From an uncultured Lachnospiraceae bacterium (GTDB taxonomy: Bacteria; Bacillota; Clostridia; Lachnospirales; Lachnospiraceae), in NCBI GenBank assembly GCA_902802515.1, contig CADCMM010000006.1, positions 1 to 59,813 of the forward strand: 59,813 nucleotides of DNA. Direction: 5' to 3'. The translations under genes were made by a program, and so were the position numbers. Positions 27,236 through 36,032 of this stretch are shown here, piece by piece (within the stretch, counting starts at the first letter, position 1; every line of letters starts with the position of its first letter). The notes beneath the pieces were generated by a model. It searched no databases. It was not told the origin of the DNA and saw nothing but the letters and a program-made list of their open reading frames with translations.

Positions 27236-27943
27236 TTACCACTCCACCTCCTCTACGGACAGCGGATGTTCGTTTTTCACAATTTCCCGCACCTTGCCGT
27301 TTTTCATCCGGATCACTTTGTCTGCACATTTGGCAATGTCCGCATTGTGGGTGACAATAACGACGGTTTTTTTCTGTTCATGGCTCATCTTGATCAGAAG
27401 ATCCAGAATCAGTTTTCCTGTTTCCGAATCCAGCGCGCCGGTAGGTTCATCACCGATCAGCAGACGGGGATTTTTTGCCAACGCTCTGGCAATAGACACT
27501 CGCTGCTGTTCTCCTCCGGACATCTGGGTTGGAAATTTATTCGCGTGGTCCTTCAGCCCCACCTGCTCCAGCATGCTCGTCGCATCCGCCGCACTCTTTA
27601 CAATATCTTTTGTGAGCGCCACATTTTCCCATGCGGTCAGACTGGGAATCAAGTTATAAAACTGAAAAATAAATCCTATTTTTTCTGCCCGGTAAACAGA
27701 GAGCTGCTTATCATTCATCCCGGAAATAGTTTCTCCATCCACAGTGACTGTACCCTCCGTGGGACGATCCATGCCTCCCAGCATATTCAACACGGTAGAT
27801 TTTCCGGCTCCGGACTGTCCCAGAATCACAACAAATTCTCCCTCATCCACTGTAAAGTTCACATGGTCCGCCGCCTTTTGCAGCGCCTCTCCTGTCCCGT
27901 AAGTGCGGACGACATCTTTGAATTCAATCATTTTTTTCTGCAT
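27236..27943 (-). CDS. ABC ATPase of the MacB/LolD type
   Basis: 235 residues: Walker [24 protein letters not shown]-loop [16 protein letters not shown], signature MSGGEQQR, Walker [14 protein letters not shown]-loop VTHNADIA. These are typical of MacB/LolD ATPases that partner FtsX permeases. First gene of a two-gene operon with a clear promoter and operator. Confidence 0.93.
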   Translation of the reverse strand: MQKKMIEFKDVVRTYGTGEALQKAADHVNFTVDEGEFVVILGQSGAGKSTVLNMLGGMDRPTEGTVTVDGETISGMNDKQLSVYRAEKIGFIFQFYNLIPSLTAWENVALTKDIVKSAADATSMLEQVGLKDHANKFPTQMSGGEQQRVSIARALAKNPRLLIGDEPTGALDSETGKLILDLLIKMSHEQKKTVVIVTHNADIAKCADKVIRMKNGKVREIVKNEHPLSVEEVEW

Positions 27944-27980
27944 ATCATTTCTCCCATAAAATAATCGTTGGTTATATTTA

Positions 27981-28031
27981 GTTAGTATTTTCTAACCTAA
28001 TTATCATAACATATACCTCTTTAAAATTCAA
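27981..28031 (-). promoter_or_regulatory. Promoter and GTTAG-N6-CTAAC operator of the MacB-type ABC operon
   Basis: TTGAAT (28031-28026), 17-base spacer, TATGAT (28008-28003), then the palindrome GTTAG-TATTTT-CTAAC (27981-27996) where transcription would start. Outer bases extend it to TTAGTTAG / CTAACCTAA, close to DtxR/IdeR half sites. Confidence 0.7.
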
Positions 28032-28066
28032 GGGCTCGATTTTGCTGTTTAGCAAAATCGAGCCCT
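28032..28066. terminator. Strong bidirectional terminator between the SPFH gene and the ABC operon
   Basis: GGGCTCGATTTTGCT, loop GTTT, AGCAAAATCGAGCCC: a perfect 15-base-pair stem, with TTTTATTTATTTTT on the plus side. It ends the SPFH transcript on the minus strand just after its stop codon; its U-tract is weaker in that direction. Confidence 0.85.
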
Positions 28067-28071
28067 TTTAT

Positions 28072-28944
28072 TTATTTTTCAGACGTATCTATATCGCTCA
28101 TACCAATCAACACAGACGCACCATCGCCTCCTACAAATTTCGGCAGACTGCCGTCCCATCTCTCAATATACTTATCTTTCAGAATCTGCTCGCTTAAAGA
28201 CTCTTTCAGCAGTTTATTCGCATCTGCCTCTGCCTGAGCGGCTATGACCTTTGCCTGCGCCTGGGCCTGAGCCGTGGTGGTGATCACCTCCGCCTCCGCT
28301 TTTGCCTTATCGATTGCTCTCTGGTTTTCAATCTCTTGCTGCTCTGCCTCCAACTGTGCCTTTTGCTTTGCTGCAATGGCCTGATTGTAGGAATCATCAA
28401 AATCCGCATTTCCGATGACCACCTTATTCACGATCACCACATTTTCACCGTACTTTTCATCCAATGCCCTCTGCACATTTTCCATGGCTGCCGGCTCAAT
28501 AACAGAGCGGTTTGTGGCATCTGTATCCGACAGAGCCTTGCTGCTGGATTTGATACCGGAAGCTACCAGGCTCTCCGACACCAGATTACTCTTGTAATTT
28601 GTCACGTTGGAATAGATCCATGTGGATTTTTCCGGATTGATCTGATAAGTAACTGTCACATTGTCATAATAGATAGCAGTTCGCTGCTGTGTCTCAGACC
28701 ATATCCTGTCATGAAATACAATATCCTGCTGCCTGTTATTCACCTTCTCCACACTCTGGATCAGCGGGATCTTCAGGCTGAGCCCGCTGGTCAGCGGTTT
28801 CTGACTCACCTGGCCGAAGGTGGTTCTCACACCGGTATATCCGGTTGGAATAATGGTGATACTGGATACCACGATTGCCGCTGCCAATGCGATCCCCACT
28901 CCGCCGACGATCCATGCACTTCTTCTGTTCTTCTTTTCTCTCAT
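28072..28944 (-). CDS. SPFH/prohibitin-domain membrane protein
   Basis: 290 residues from the ATG at 28944, chosen for its AGGAGG ribosome site; the open frame runs 17 codons further upstream without one. One transmembrane helix (about 9-31), an SPFH domain (IPTGYTGVRTTFGQVSQKPL ... about 32-190) and a charged alanine/glutamine-rich coiled coil (about 190-255) match prohibitin/HflK-type scaffolds that form membrane rings. It is the only gene behind a manganese-type riboswitch here. Confidence 0.9.
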   Translation of the reverse strand: MREKKNRRSAWIVGGVGIALAAAIVVSSITIIPTGYTGVRTTFGQVSQKPLTSGLSLKIPLIQSVEKVNNRQQDIVFHDRIWSETQQRTAIYYDNVTVTYQINPEKSTWIYSNVTNYKSNLVSESLVASGIKSSSKALSDTDATNRSVIEPAAMENVQRALDEKYGENVVIVNKVVIGNADFDDSYNQAIAAKQKAQLEAEQQEIENQRAIDKAKAEAEVITTTAQAQAQAKVIAAQAEADANKLLKESLSEQILKDKYIERWDGSLPKFVGGDGASVLIGMSDIDTSEK

Positions 28945-29010
28945 TCTCTTCATCCTCCTGTTAAAGTTTTTCTTCCGCAAACTTGCTTCCATCATGCACG
29001 GAGTACTTTA

Positions 29011-29044
29011 TCGTATAGGAAATTCGGAGGAATTTTCTATACGA
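29011..29044. repeat. Inverted repeat of the CGTATAGGA type, copy 2
   Basis: TCGTATAGGAAATTC and GAATTTTCTATACGA form 15 pairs with one mismatch around GGAG. It lies immediately after the riboswitch terminator and before the SPFH gene, as copy 1 lies after the hairpin before hydF. Confidence 0.8.
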
Positions 29045-29178
29045 AAAAAGACTTTTACCATGACCCTGGTCACAATAAAAGTCTTGCCATCTCATTTGAT
29101 ACGGACACCTTTCGGTATCGGCTGACGATCTCAAACCCATCCTTCCGGATGTTTGGCTACTCCCTTTCGGTTGCTTGA
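29044..29178 (-). ncRNA. yybP-ykoY (manganese) riboswitch with terminator
   Basis: On the minus strand the leader carries the conserved pieces AAAGGGAGTAGC, GATCGTCAGCC, a GATACCGAAAGGTG hairpin and ATGGCAAGACTTTT, in the order known for yybP-ykoY RNAs. The aptamer is about 29080-29178. The 3' strand of its closing stem (AAGACTTTT) is also the 5' arm of a strong terminator (29044-29085: AAGACTTTTA / TAAAAGTCTT with inner TGACC-AG-GGTCA and six Us). So binding of Mn2+ would favour read-through into the SPFH gene. The family normally controls Mn2+ exporters. Confidence 0.85.
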
Positions 29179-29183
29179 ATAAG

Positions 29184-29212
29184 TATATATCACTTTTCTT
29201 TTCCGCTGTCAA
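29184..29212 (-). promoter_or_regulatory. Promoter of the riboswitch/SPFH transcript
   Basis: Perfect TTGACA (29212-29207), 17-base spacer, TATATA (29189-29184). Transcription would start just before the riboswitch aptamer. Confidence 0.8.
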
Positions 29213-29293
29213 GTACCCTTCTATTTTAATTTATCTCTGAAACATTTTGCTGTGCCCATGGATGTTCCCAAATCACCAATACCATTTAATGTC

Positions 29294-29322
29294 TTGTTTT
29301 TTTCTGAAAAAGATACTACAAT
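29294..29322 (+). promoter_or_regulatory. Promoter of the ArsC/Spx-family gene
   Basis: TTGTTT (29294-29299), 17-base spacer, TACAAT (29317-29322), followed by AAAGGAG and the ATG at 29350. Confidence 0.7.
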
Positions 29323-29349
29323 CAGAAAAAATGCAAAGGAGACTAGCAT

Positions 29350-29706
29350 ATGTTATTTCTAGAATATCCCAAATGCACCACCTGCCAAAAAGCCAGAAAA
29401 TGGCTTGAGCAGCAGAGTATCCAGTACACAGACCGTCATATAAAGGAGCAGAATCCCTCCGTGGAAGAGCTGAAGGAATGGCATAAACGAAGTGGCCTGC
29501 CTTTGAAGAAATTTTTTAATACCAGCGGCCTGCTCTACAAGGAGCTTGGACTAAAAGATAAACTGCCCACAATGAGTGAAGAAGAACAATACGCGCTTCT
29601 TGCCACAGATGGAATGCTGGTAAAACGTCCGCTTCTGGTGTCTGAGGACTGGGTTTTGACAGGTTTTCGTGAAAAAGAATGGACGGAAAAAATCCGATCT
29701 TTTTAA
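29350..29706 (+). CDS. ArsC/Spx-family thioredoxin-fold protein
   Basis: 118 residues, full length for the family. The CTTC motif (YPKCTTCQKARKWL) near the N-terminus keeps both cysteines, as in Spx and in YffB/ArsC-like proteins. Further family sequence is KKFFNTSGLLYKELGLKDKL and LVKRPLLV. It acts in the cytoplasm as a thiol-redox protein: arsenate reductase or redox regulator cannot be told apart from sequence alone. It is a single gene with its own promoter and terminator. Confidence 0.88.
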   Translation: MLFLEYPKCTTCQKARKWLEQQSIQYTDRHIKEQNPSVEELKEWHKRSGLPLKKFFNTSGLLYKELGLKDKLPTMSEEEQYALLATDGMLVKRPLLVSEDWVLTGFREKEWTEKIRSF

Positions 29707-29762
29707 CTGGTTTAGCATGCAGCTGTGACCGTTTTGTTGACATCGGTTTCTTTATAAGATTG

Positions 29763-29828
29763 AGGCGGCATAATAGGGCAGATAAATCACTTCCTGTTCC
29801 CTTTTAATATCTCCATGCCGCCATTTTT
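29763..29828 (+). terminator. Terminator after the ArsC/Spx gene
   Basis: GGCGGCAT (29764-29771) pairs with ATGCCGCC (29815-29822), followed by ATTTTTATT. The next 95 bases to the ABC gene show nothing I can identify. Confidence 0.65.
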
Positions 29829-29923
29829 ATTATATTCTACATAAAATATAATTTTATGTCCATTCGCGCGAAGACATTGAGCAATTATTTATCACAAAAT
29901 CAGTATATTTTATAATCGCCCAG

Positions 29924-31660
29924 TTATCCTATCTTCCAACCTATCGCCTGTCTTCTGGAATCAACAAATCGCCGATAGATTCCATCCTGCTTCATCAGTT
30001 CATCGTGTGTCCCGCGCTGTGCAATTCGACCTTTCTCCACAACGAAGATCTGATCTGCGTTTCTCACCGTTTTCAAACGATGTGCGATCATCAAAATCGT
30101 CTTTTCATTTGTCAGTGCGTTAATAGCTTCCATCAATTCCTTTTCATTCTCAGGATCGACGTTGGCGGTAGCCTCATCGAGGATGATAACCGGCGCGTCC
30201 TTCATGATTGCCCTGGCGATGGAAATACGCTGTTTTTCCCCGCCCGACAGCGAAGCGCCATTTTCTCCTATGATCGTATCATATCCATCCGGGAGCGCCA
30301 TAATAAAGTCATGGCAGCAGGCTTTCTTCGCGGCAGCCATCACATCCTCCATGGATGCTTCCGGGCGTCCGAATCGGATATTGTTGGCAATCGTATCATG
30401 GAACAGATAGACGTTCTGGAACACAAAGCTGAAGTTCTCCATTAGGGAGTCCATCGAGTATTCCTTTACATTCTTTCCATCAAGAGACACCATACCCTTT
30501 TCCACGTCCCAGAAGCGGGCAATCAAGTGGCAGAGCGTAGTCTTTCCTCCGCCGGATGGTCCCACAAAAGCCGCCGTCGTTTTCTCCGGAATCGTCAGGG
30601 ACACATCATCTATGATTTTCTTTTTGTCATACGCAAAGTCGATGCCAGATACTTCAATATTGTTTGTTTTCGGTATGTACTCTTCTCCCGAAATATCCAT
30701 CGATTCAAGTCCCAGCACTTCTTCTCCTCGATCCACGCACAGATCCACCACACGAAGCAGCGCCGAGTAAGAGCCCATTGTCTCAAGTCCGGAGAATACT
30801 ATAAACGACATGATCATCATAATGACTGTCGTGAGCAGCTCCATCGTGCCGTTCAGATAGAAACCAATGGAAGCGATCAGAATTGCAACTCCGGTCAACT
30901 TCATTACGATGTTCTGAAACGGAATGTAGCGGTTGCAGATCATTTCCATCTCAGTGTTAGTATCCCCCGCCATGCGGATCGTATCGTCCAACTTCTTTCT
31001 GGAAGAGCCGGTCATGTTATATGCCTTCACTTCCGAAACGCCCTGGATATATTCCAGCACGCGGGAGATGACCTTTGTGTCAACTTCCACCTTCTTTGAG
31101 GCGGTTTCTGCGTTTGCCTTTCGCATGGCGCGGTTAACCACGGCAAATAACGCTATCCCGGCAAGGCAGATGAGTCCGATCCTCCAGTCGAATACAAGGA
31201 TCAGCAGAACAATGATCGCCGTGTTCAAAATCCCCTGCGTTGTCAGCATGACAACACGGGTAGCCACATCACCGAGCTGCTCCATCACGTTGGTGGTGAT
31301 GGTCGTGATCTCGCCAAGACTGTTCTCGTTAAAATACCCCATCGGCAGGTATCTCAAATGCTCCGCGATCTCGATCCTCTTTCCTGCGCATTCCCGGTAT
31401 CCCGCCTTGCACTGCAGCATCGTCGATCTGCCCCGCAGAAAGGATTCAAAGATAACAGAAACGAAAAGGATCAAAAATCCCGCCAGGATTCTGCTGCCGG
31501 TTATGGTATCGGACAGAAACCCATCAAGTACCAGATAAATTGCCGGAAACTTAGCCGCTTCGCAGACGGCAATAAGTACGCCGATGACGAGCGTATGATA
31601 AAACATACGGCGGTTCTTCTCCCCGCAGAAATCAAAAAATTTTTTCAGTGTGGCAATCAT
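29924..31660 (-). CDS. ABC transporter, fused membrane and ATPase domains (second of pair)
   Basis: 578 residues from the ATG that forms an ATGA overlap with the upstream gene and has AAGGAGG. Six helices precede an ATPase domain with GPSGGGKTT, LSGGEKQR, VIILDEATANVD and an H-loop in IMIAHRLKT. Together with the gene upstream it forms a heterodimer of the type used by siderophore systems (IrtAB, YbtPQ) and many exporters. The setting behind an ECF module, an AraC regulator and a GTTAG-type operator points to metal or metallophore transport (inference). Confidence 0.92.
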   Translation of the reverse strand: MIATLKKFFDFCGEKNRRMFYHTLVIGVLIAVCEAAKFPAIYLVLDGFLSDTITGSRILAGFLILFVSVIFESFLRGRSTMLQCKAGYRECAGKRIEIAEHLRYLPMGYFNENSLGEITTITTNVMEQLGDVATRVVMLTTQGILNTAIIVLLILVFDWRIGLICLAGIALFAVVNRAMRKANAETASKKVEVDTKVISRVLEYIQGVSEVKAYNMTGSSRKKLDDTIRMAGDTNTEMEMICNRYIPFQNIVMKLTGVAILIASIGFYLNGTMELLTTVIMMIMSFIVFSGLETMGSYSALLRVVDLCVDRGEEVLGLESMDISGEEYIPKTNNIEVSGIDFAYDKKKIIDDVSLTIPEKTTAAFVGPSGGGKTTLCHLIARFWDVEKGMVSLDGKNVKEYSMDSLMENFSFVFQNVYLFHDTIANNIRFGRPEASMEDVMAAAKKACCHDFIMALPDGYDTIIGENGASLSGGEKQRISIARAIMKDAPVIILDEATANVDPENEKELMEAINALTNEKTILMIAHRLKTVRNADQIFVVEKGRIAQRGTHDELMKQDGIYRRFVDSRRQAIGWKIG

Positions 31661-33501
31661 GAAAGCACTCCTCCTTCCGCTTCGTCCGTATCCTTTGCGT
31701 AAGTATGCGCCTCCCACATATTCCTGTAAAGGGAGCTGGAATCAAGGAGCTCCTTGTGTGTCCCTTTCGCTTCTACATTTCCGTCTTTTATCACAATAAT
31801 CTGGTCGGAGTCGATGATCGTGGAAAGCCTGTGTGCTATCACAATCAGCGTCTTTTCTTTAGAAAGCTCGGAAACCGACTTCTGAATCACGGCTTCGTTT
31901 TCAGGATCGGTGTAGGCGGTTGCTTCGTCGAGGATTAAAATCGGCGCGTTCTTCATCATGGCTCTTGCGATGGAAATACGCTGCCGCTCTCCACCAGAGA
32001 GATGCGCTCCACTTCCGCCTACGACCGTATCGAAACCGTTCTCCAGCTGCATGATGAAGTCGTAACAGCCACTTTTTCTTGCGATTTCTTCCACTTCCGC
32101 ATCTGACGCGGAAGGTCTTCCCATGCGGATGTTCTCCCGTACCGAAGTATCAAACAGGAAGCTGTCCTGCGAAACATAAGCGATCTGTGCGTTATAATCG
32201 GCAATCGACAGTTCCCGTATGTCTGCTTCTCCGATCTTGATGCTTCCACTGTCCACATCCCACAGAGAGGCAATGAGTCTGGCGATTGTAGATTTGCCGC
32301 TGCCGGATGGTCCTACAAGTGCCGTGACGCTCCCCTCCGGGATATCCAGATTGATTCCGTGAAGGATTTCCTTTTCTTCGCGGCCCAGACCGTCCTCTGC
32401 ACAAGGCACGCCCTCCGGGCGTCTTCCCCTTTCAGGGGAATTTACCTTGTATCCAAAGTGAACATTTGTGAGCTTGATGCTGTGACCCTTTGGTTCTGCT
32501 TTGCTCTCTTTCGGCCGCACAAGTTCCGGCAATTCCAAAATGGCGTCGATTTCTCCAAAGATTGATGTCGCTTTTGTGACATCATCGTTATAACTCATCA
32601 CAGTGATGAGCGGCGTGATCAGTCCGCAGGACAGAACTACGATCATAATGAAATCCGGCAAGCCTAAAGATCCATGCATCGTGAATATTGCACCGATGGG
32701 CAGAACGGAAAGCAGCGTTGCCGGGGCAATCACCATACCAAGCGAAAAGGGTACAATACAATCCTTCATCCAGTGGATGAAGCTGTTCGCATTTTCTTTT
32801 GCTGCATCCGCAAACCGCTGATAGGAGCTTTCCGCCTTGCCGAAGGCTTTAATAACCTCGATCCCGCCGATATATTCCACCGCCGTATCGTTTAGCTCCT
32901 TTGTGGAGTCCTGCGTCTTCTGAAACCTTGCTTTGCTGTCCTTCATCATCCACATCATGGCGATTCCTGCAACGGGAAGCGTTGCAAGGGATAAAAGTGC
33001 CATACGCCAGTCAATCGTCATGATGTAGAGAAACAGCATGATTGGCGCGCAGATATTGGCCGTAAACTCCGGAACGACATGGGCAAGGATCGGCTCCATC
33101 GAGTCCGTCCGCTCACAGATGATGTTCTTTAACGCTCCGCTCGGCATTCCCTGCACCGTTCCGAGGGGCAGACGGGATAGCTTATCGACAAGCGTGATCC
33201 GCACTTTTTCGATCAGTTTGAAGGTCGTCCGATGGGACGTATTAGTGGAAAGCGTATGAAAAACCACACGCAAGATCCAAAACGCAGCCATCACCAGTCC
33301 TTCTGTCAAATAGGTATGAAATGTCCTTTCTTCCGAAAGAAGTTTCCTTACCATATCTCCCATAATGATATAAGGCGCAAGAGAAAACGCCACGCCAATC
33401 ACGGCATAAACAACGCTTTTTATATAAGCGCCCTTGTACTCTCCCGCAAATTGGAAAATATAGTCCAAAATCCCTTTCTGTTTTTTCTTTTCTGCAACCA
33501 T
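31657..33501 (-). CDS. ABC transporter, fused membrane and ATPase domains (first of pair)
   Basis: 614 residues with six helices (about 20-315) and an ATPase domain (GPSGSGKST, LSGGERQR, LILDEATAYTD). Between the two, after VHFGYK, there are about 25 extra residues (NSPERGRRPEGVPCAEDG ...) rich in Arg, Pro and Gly, encoded by two small hairpins near 32400-32440. Homologous ATPases normally run from FGYK to VLHGI directly, so this looks like an in-frame insertion in the linker. GGAGGAGAG ribosome site. Confidence 0.92.
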   Translation of the reverse strand: MVAEKKKQKGILDYIFQFAGEYKGAYIKSVVYAVIGVAFSLAPYIIMGDMVRKLLSEERTFHTYLTEGLVMAAFWILRVVFHTLSTNTSHRTTFKLIEKVRITLVDKLSRLPLGTVQGMPSGALKNIICERTDSMEPILAHVVPEFTANICAPIMLFLYIMTIDWRMALLSLATLPVAGIAMMWMMKDSKARFQKTQDSTKELNDTAVEYIGGIEVIKAFGKAESSYQRFADAAKENANSFIHWMKDCIVPFSLGMVIAPATLLSVLPIGAIFTMHGSLGLPDFIMIVVLSCGLITPLITVMSYNDDVTKATSIFGEIDAILELPELVRPKESKAEPKGHSIKLTNVHFGYKVNSPERGRRPEGVPCAEDGLGREEKEILHGINLDIPEGSVTALVGPSGSGKSTIARLIASLWDVDSGSIKIGEADIRELSIADYNAQIAYVSQDSFLFDTSVRENIRMGRPSASDAEVEEIARKSGCYDFIMQLENGFDTVVGGSGAHLSGGERQRISIARAMMKNAPILILDEATAYTDPENEAVIQKSVSELSKEKTLIVIAHRLSTIIDSDQIIVIKDGNVEAKGTHKELLDSSSLYRNMWEAHTYAKDTDEAEGGVLS

Positions 33502-33522
33502 AGTGTAACTCTCCTCCGCTTC

Positions 33523-33600
33523 TGGTATCGCCCCCTCACATCCGTTCGGCGGCAGGTCGTCGCGGCATTCCAGTCGAGCTTCGCACGAAGCCGCTCCTCT
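33523..33600. repeat. GC-rich dispersed repeat, copy 1 (before an ABC gene)
   Basis: On the minus strand this begins AGGAGCGGCTTCGT, contains TGCCGCGACGA and TGCCGCCGA, and ends GAGGGGGCGATACC just before the ribosome site of the ABC gene. A copy with the same landmarks is at 41401-41480. Here it fills the gap between the AraC stop codon and the next start. Confidence 0.75.
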
Positions 33601-34621
33601 AATGCTTCTGATTCCGATATTGTTTCGGAGTCATTCCGCACAGTTTTTTAAACACCGCACCGAATTTCGCCTGGCTTTTGTAGCCGACTGCTCCCGCGAT
33701 ATCGCAGATGCTCATATCATCCCGCTGTGTTAGGTATTCCCTGGCCTTCCCGATACGGTATTCTTTCAGCCAGGTATAAATAGGTTTCCCATATAAACTC
33801 TTAAAGCAGTCCTTCAGCGCCGTCTGTGAAAGTTCAAACTGCTCTGCCAGAGCTTCGATGGTATAATCCTGATTCATGTTCTCGGAGATCAGCTTTTGCA
33901 CCGCCCGCGTTTTCTCTACCTTGTCCTTATAAAAATAGGTGCCTCCGTCTCCCGCATCTTTTGCCTCCATTACGGAAAGGCATACAAGCAGTTCCAGTAC
34001 TTTGGCGCGGAAATAGGGAAATTTTGCGTTTTCCGGCACACGGTATAAATCGGTAAAGAGCCGTTTTAGCGTCTCATCCTCCTGGATAATGAAATATCCG
34101 TCCTCCCCGCAGAACTTTTTCCGTATAGCTGCAAGGTCAATGGGGATACCCGCTGCATTTTCCTCCAATGCTTTTTCCGCCAGAGAACTCGTAAATCCGA
34201 TGGTGATCCCATGATAATGATTCGTCGGAAAATAGGTCATTCCTTTATGATGAACGCGGGAGTCAATACAGACACAACCTGCCTTTTTCATACAGTACAT
34301 ACCGTTGTCCCACTCCATCGTAAGGCTTCCCTCGCGACAGTAATCTACGGCAAGCATCGTATCGACTGCCTGATACATGGAGTGATACCGCGACATATGA
34401 AAGTCGTTATACATCAGAAAGATGCCGTCAAAAACTTGATAAAGGATCATATCACCCTCACCGGTTTCGTTTTCCAATCGAATGACAACGCAGTCATCTG
34501 TCTGCGCCAGCACACGATATTCGCCAATCTCTCCAAAATTGTGGAATGTATCCCAAAGAGCGCCCGGCACTTTGTTAAATTCCTCTGTCCGCCCTTCATA
34601 GGCTGGTGTATCATGTTTCAT
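33599..34621 (-). CDS. AraC-family regulator of the ECF/ABC operon
   Basis: 340 residues from the ATG at 34621, supported by GGAGG; the frame extends 20 codons upstream into the preceding gene. An N-terminal sensing domain of about 230 residues is followed by two helix-turn-helix motifs (YTIEALAEQFELSQTALKDCFKS, MSICDIAGAVGYKSQAKFGAVFKK). AraC proteins of this kind (for example YbtA) control siderophore and ABC operons. It sits inside the operon, between the ECF ATPase and the ABC pair, so it probably controls its own transcript. Confidence 0.88.
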   Translation of the reverse strand: MKHDTPAYEGRTEEFNKVPGALWDTFHNFGEIGEYRVLAQTDDCVVIRLENETGEGDMILYQVFDGIFLMYNDFHMSRYHSMYQAVDTMLAVDYCREGSLTMEWDNGMYCMKKAGCVCIDSRVHHKGMTYFPTNHYHGITIGFTSSLAEKALEENAAGIPIDLAAIRKKFCGEDGYFIIQEDETLKRLFTDLYRVPENAKFPYFRAKVLELLVCLSVMEAKDAGDGGTYFYKDKVEKTRAVQKLISENMNQDYTIEALAEQFELSQTALKDCFKSLYGKPIYTWLKEYRIGKAREYLTQRDDMSICDIAGAVGYKSQAKFGAVFKKLCGMTPKQYRNQKH

Positions 34622-36032
34622 GCTGCGCTTCCTCCATCCGGATGACATCATCACAACAACACTCGATGAATTCGCTGTCATGTGTCACCGTGATCACCGT
34701 TCTTCCTTCTTCCTTCAGACGGTTCAGAATTTCGGCCACGGCGTGCATCTGCAACAGATCTAATCCGCTCGTCGGCTCATCCAAAAGTAAAATCGGAAGT
34801 TTGGACGCAATCGCGCAGGCCAGTGCGAGTCTCTGCTTCTGTCCGCCGGAAAGCGACATTGGATGTCGGTCAGAAAACCCTGCCAGTCCAACATCTGAGA
34901 GGATTTTCTTTGCTTCTTCCTCGTTTTCCGACCGCTGGCTGATCAGCACCTCGTCAAGAACTGACTCCGTAAAAAGCTGATGGTTCACGTCCTGCATGAC
35001 CATAAAGATCATGCCGATTCGTTTTTTACCGGAATAGGCTATTCCATCCATCTCCATGATGCCGTTGTTCTTTCGGATGCCGCATATAGATTCCAGGAAC
35101 GTGGTTTTCCCAGCACCGTTCGCGCCGACGATCGCTGTAACTTTGCCCTTCCGGATTTTCATTTCCGGGATAGAATAAAGCTCTTGCCTCTTGTCGTAGG
35201 AATAGCGAAAATTCTTTAAGATGATCGTATTGTCCTTCCGGTTCTGTTCCGCAGCTTCCTTCCCTGCCTTGACGAGACTGGTCGGATCTATCCTTTCAAG
35301 GCAGCGCAAGCCGTAACGTGTGGCATCTTCCTCTGTAAAGCGGCCTATTTCGTCCCGCTGTATCTCTTTCGTCAGAACCCCGTTTTCCATGATCACGACT
35401 CTGTCTGCCAAGTCCCATATATAGTTAATTCGATGTTCGGCAATCAGGATCGTTTTCCCTGCATTCTTCCAGCAGAGGATCAACTCTCTTAGGTTTTCAG
35501 CTGCCTCATAGTCCAGATTCGCTGATGGCTCATCTAAGAGGATAATTCCCGGAGCAAGCACATCCACAGATGCACATGCGATTTTCTGCTTCTCGCCACC
35601 GGACAGCTCAAAGATGCTCCGATCCATGAGCGCCCCGATATGAAAGGCTTTTACCGTCTGTCCGATCCGATCTAATATCTCACCCTCCGACAACCCCAGG
35701 TTTTCCGGTCCAAAGGCAAGTTCACTGGTCGTGTCCACATTAAAGAACTGGGAGCGTGGATTTTGAAAGACCGTGCCGATCCTGCCCGCCTGGTCTTCTA
35801 TTCTGCTCCCTTGTATCTCGTTTCCATCTATCTTTATGCTGCCTTCGGTTTCTCCACTATAAAACTCAGGTATCAGTCCGTTCAAAAGACGAAGGAGCGT
35901 GGATTTTCCGCATCCGGAGGGACCCGTAATCAGAATGCACTCTCCATCGTTTATACTCAGAGAAAAATCCCGGAGGCTTTTTTGTCCGGGTGTCGCTTCG
36001 TATGTAAAACTGACGTTTTCAAATTCAATCAT
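34611..36032 (-). CDS. ECF-type ATPase, two ATPase domains in one chain
   Basis: 473 residues from an ATG overlapping the stop of the ecfT-like gene (ATGA). Two complete ABC ATPase domains are present: the first with GPSGCGKST, ELSGGEKQKIACASV, IILLDEPSANLD; the second with GANGAGKTT, LSGGQKQRLALAC, LLLDEPTSGLD. In most organisms EcfA and EcfA' are separate. The fused form pairs with EcfT and an S component to import vitamins or metals. Confidence 0.92.
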   Translation of the reverse strand: MIEFENVSFTYEATPGQKSLRDFSLSINDGECILITGPSGCGKSTLLRLLNGLIPEFYSGETEGSIKIDGNEIQGSRIEDQAGRIGTVFQNPRSQFFNVDTTSELAFGPENLGLSEGEILDRIGQTVKAFHIGALMDRSIFELSGGEKQKIACASVDVLAPGIILLDEPSANLDYEAAENLRELILCWKNAGKTILIAEHRINYIWDLADRVVIMENGVLTKEIQRDEIGRFTEEDATRYGLRCLERIDPTSLVKAGKEAAEQNRKDNTIILKNFRYSYDKRQELYSIPEMKIRKGKVTAIVGANGAGKTTFLESICGIRKNNGIMEMDGIAYSGKKRIGMIFMVMQDVNHQLFTESVLDEVLISQRSENEEEAKKILSDVGLAGFSDRHPMSLSGGQKQRLALACAIASKLPILLLDEPTSGLDLLQMHAVAEILNRLKEEGRTVITVTHDSEFIECCCDDVIRMEEAQHET

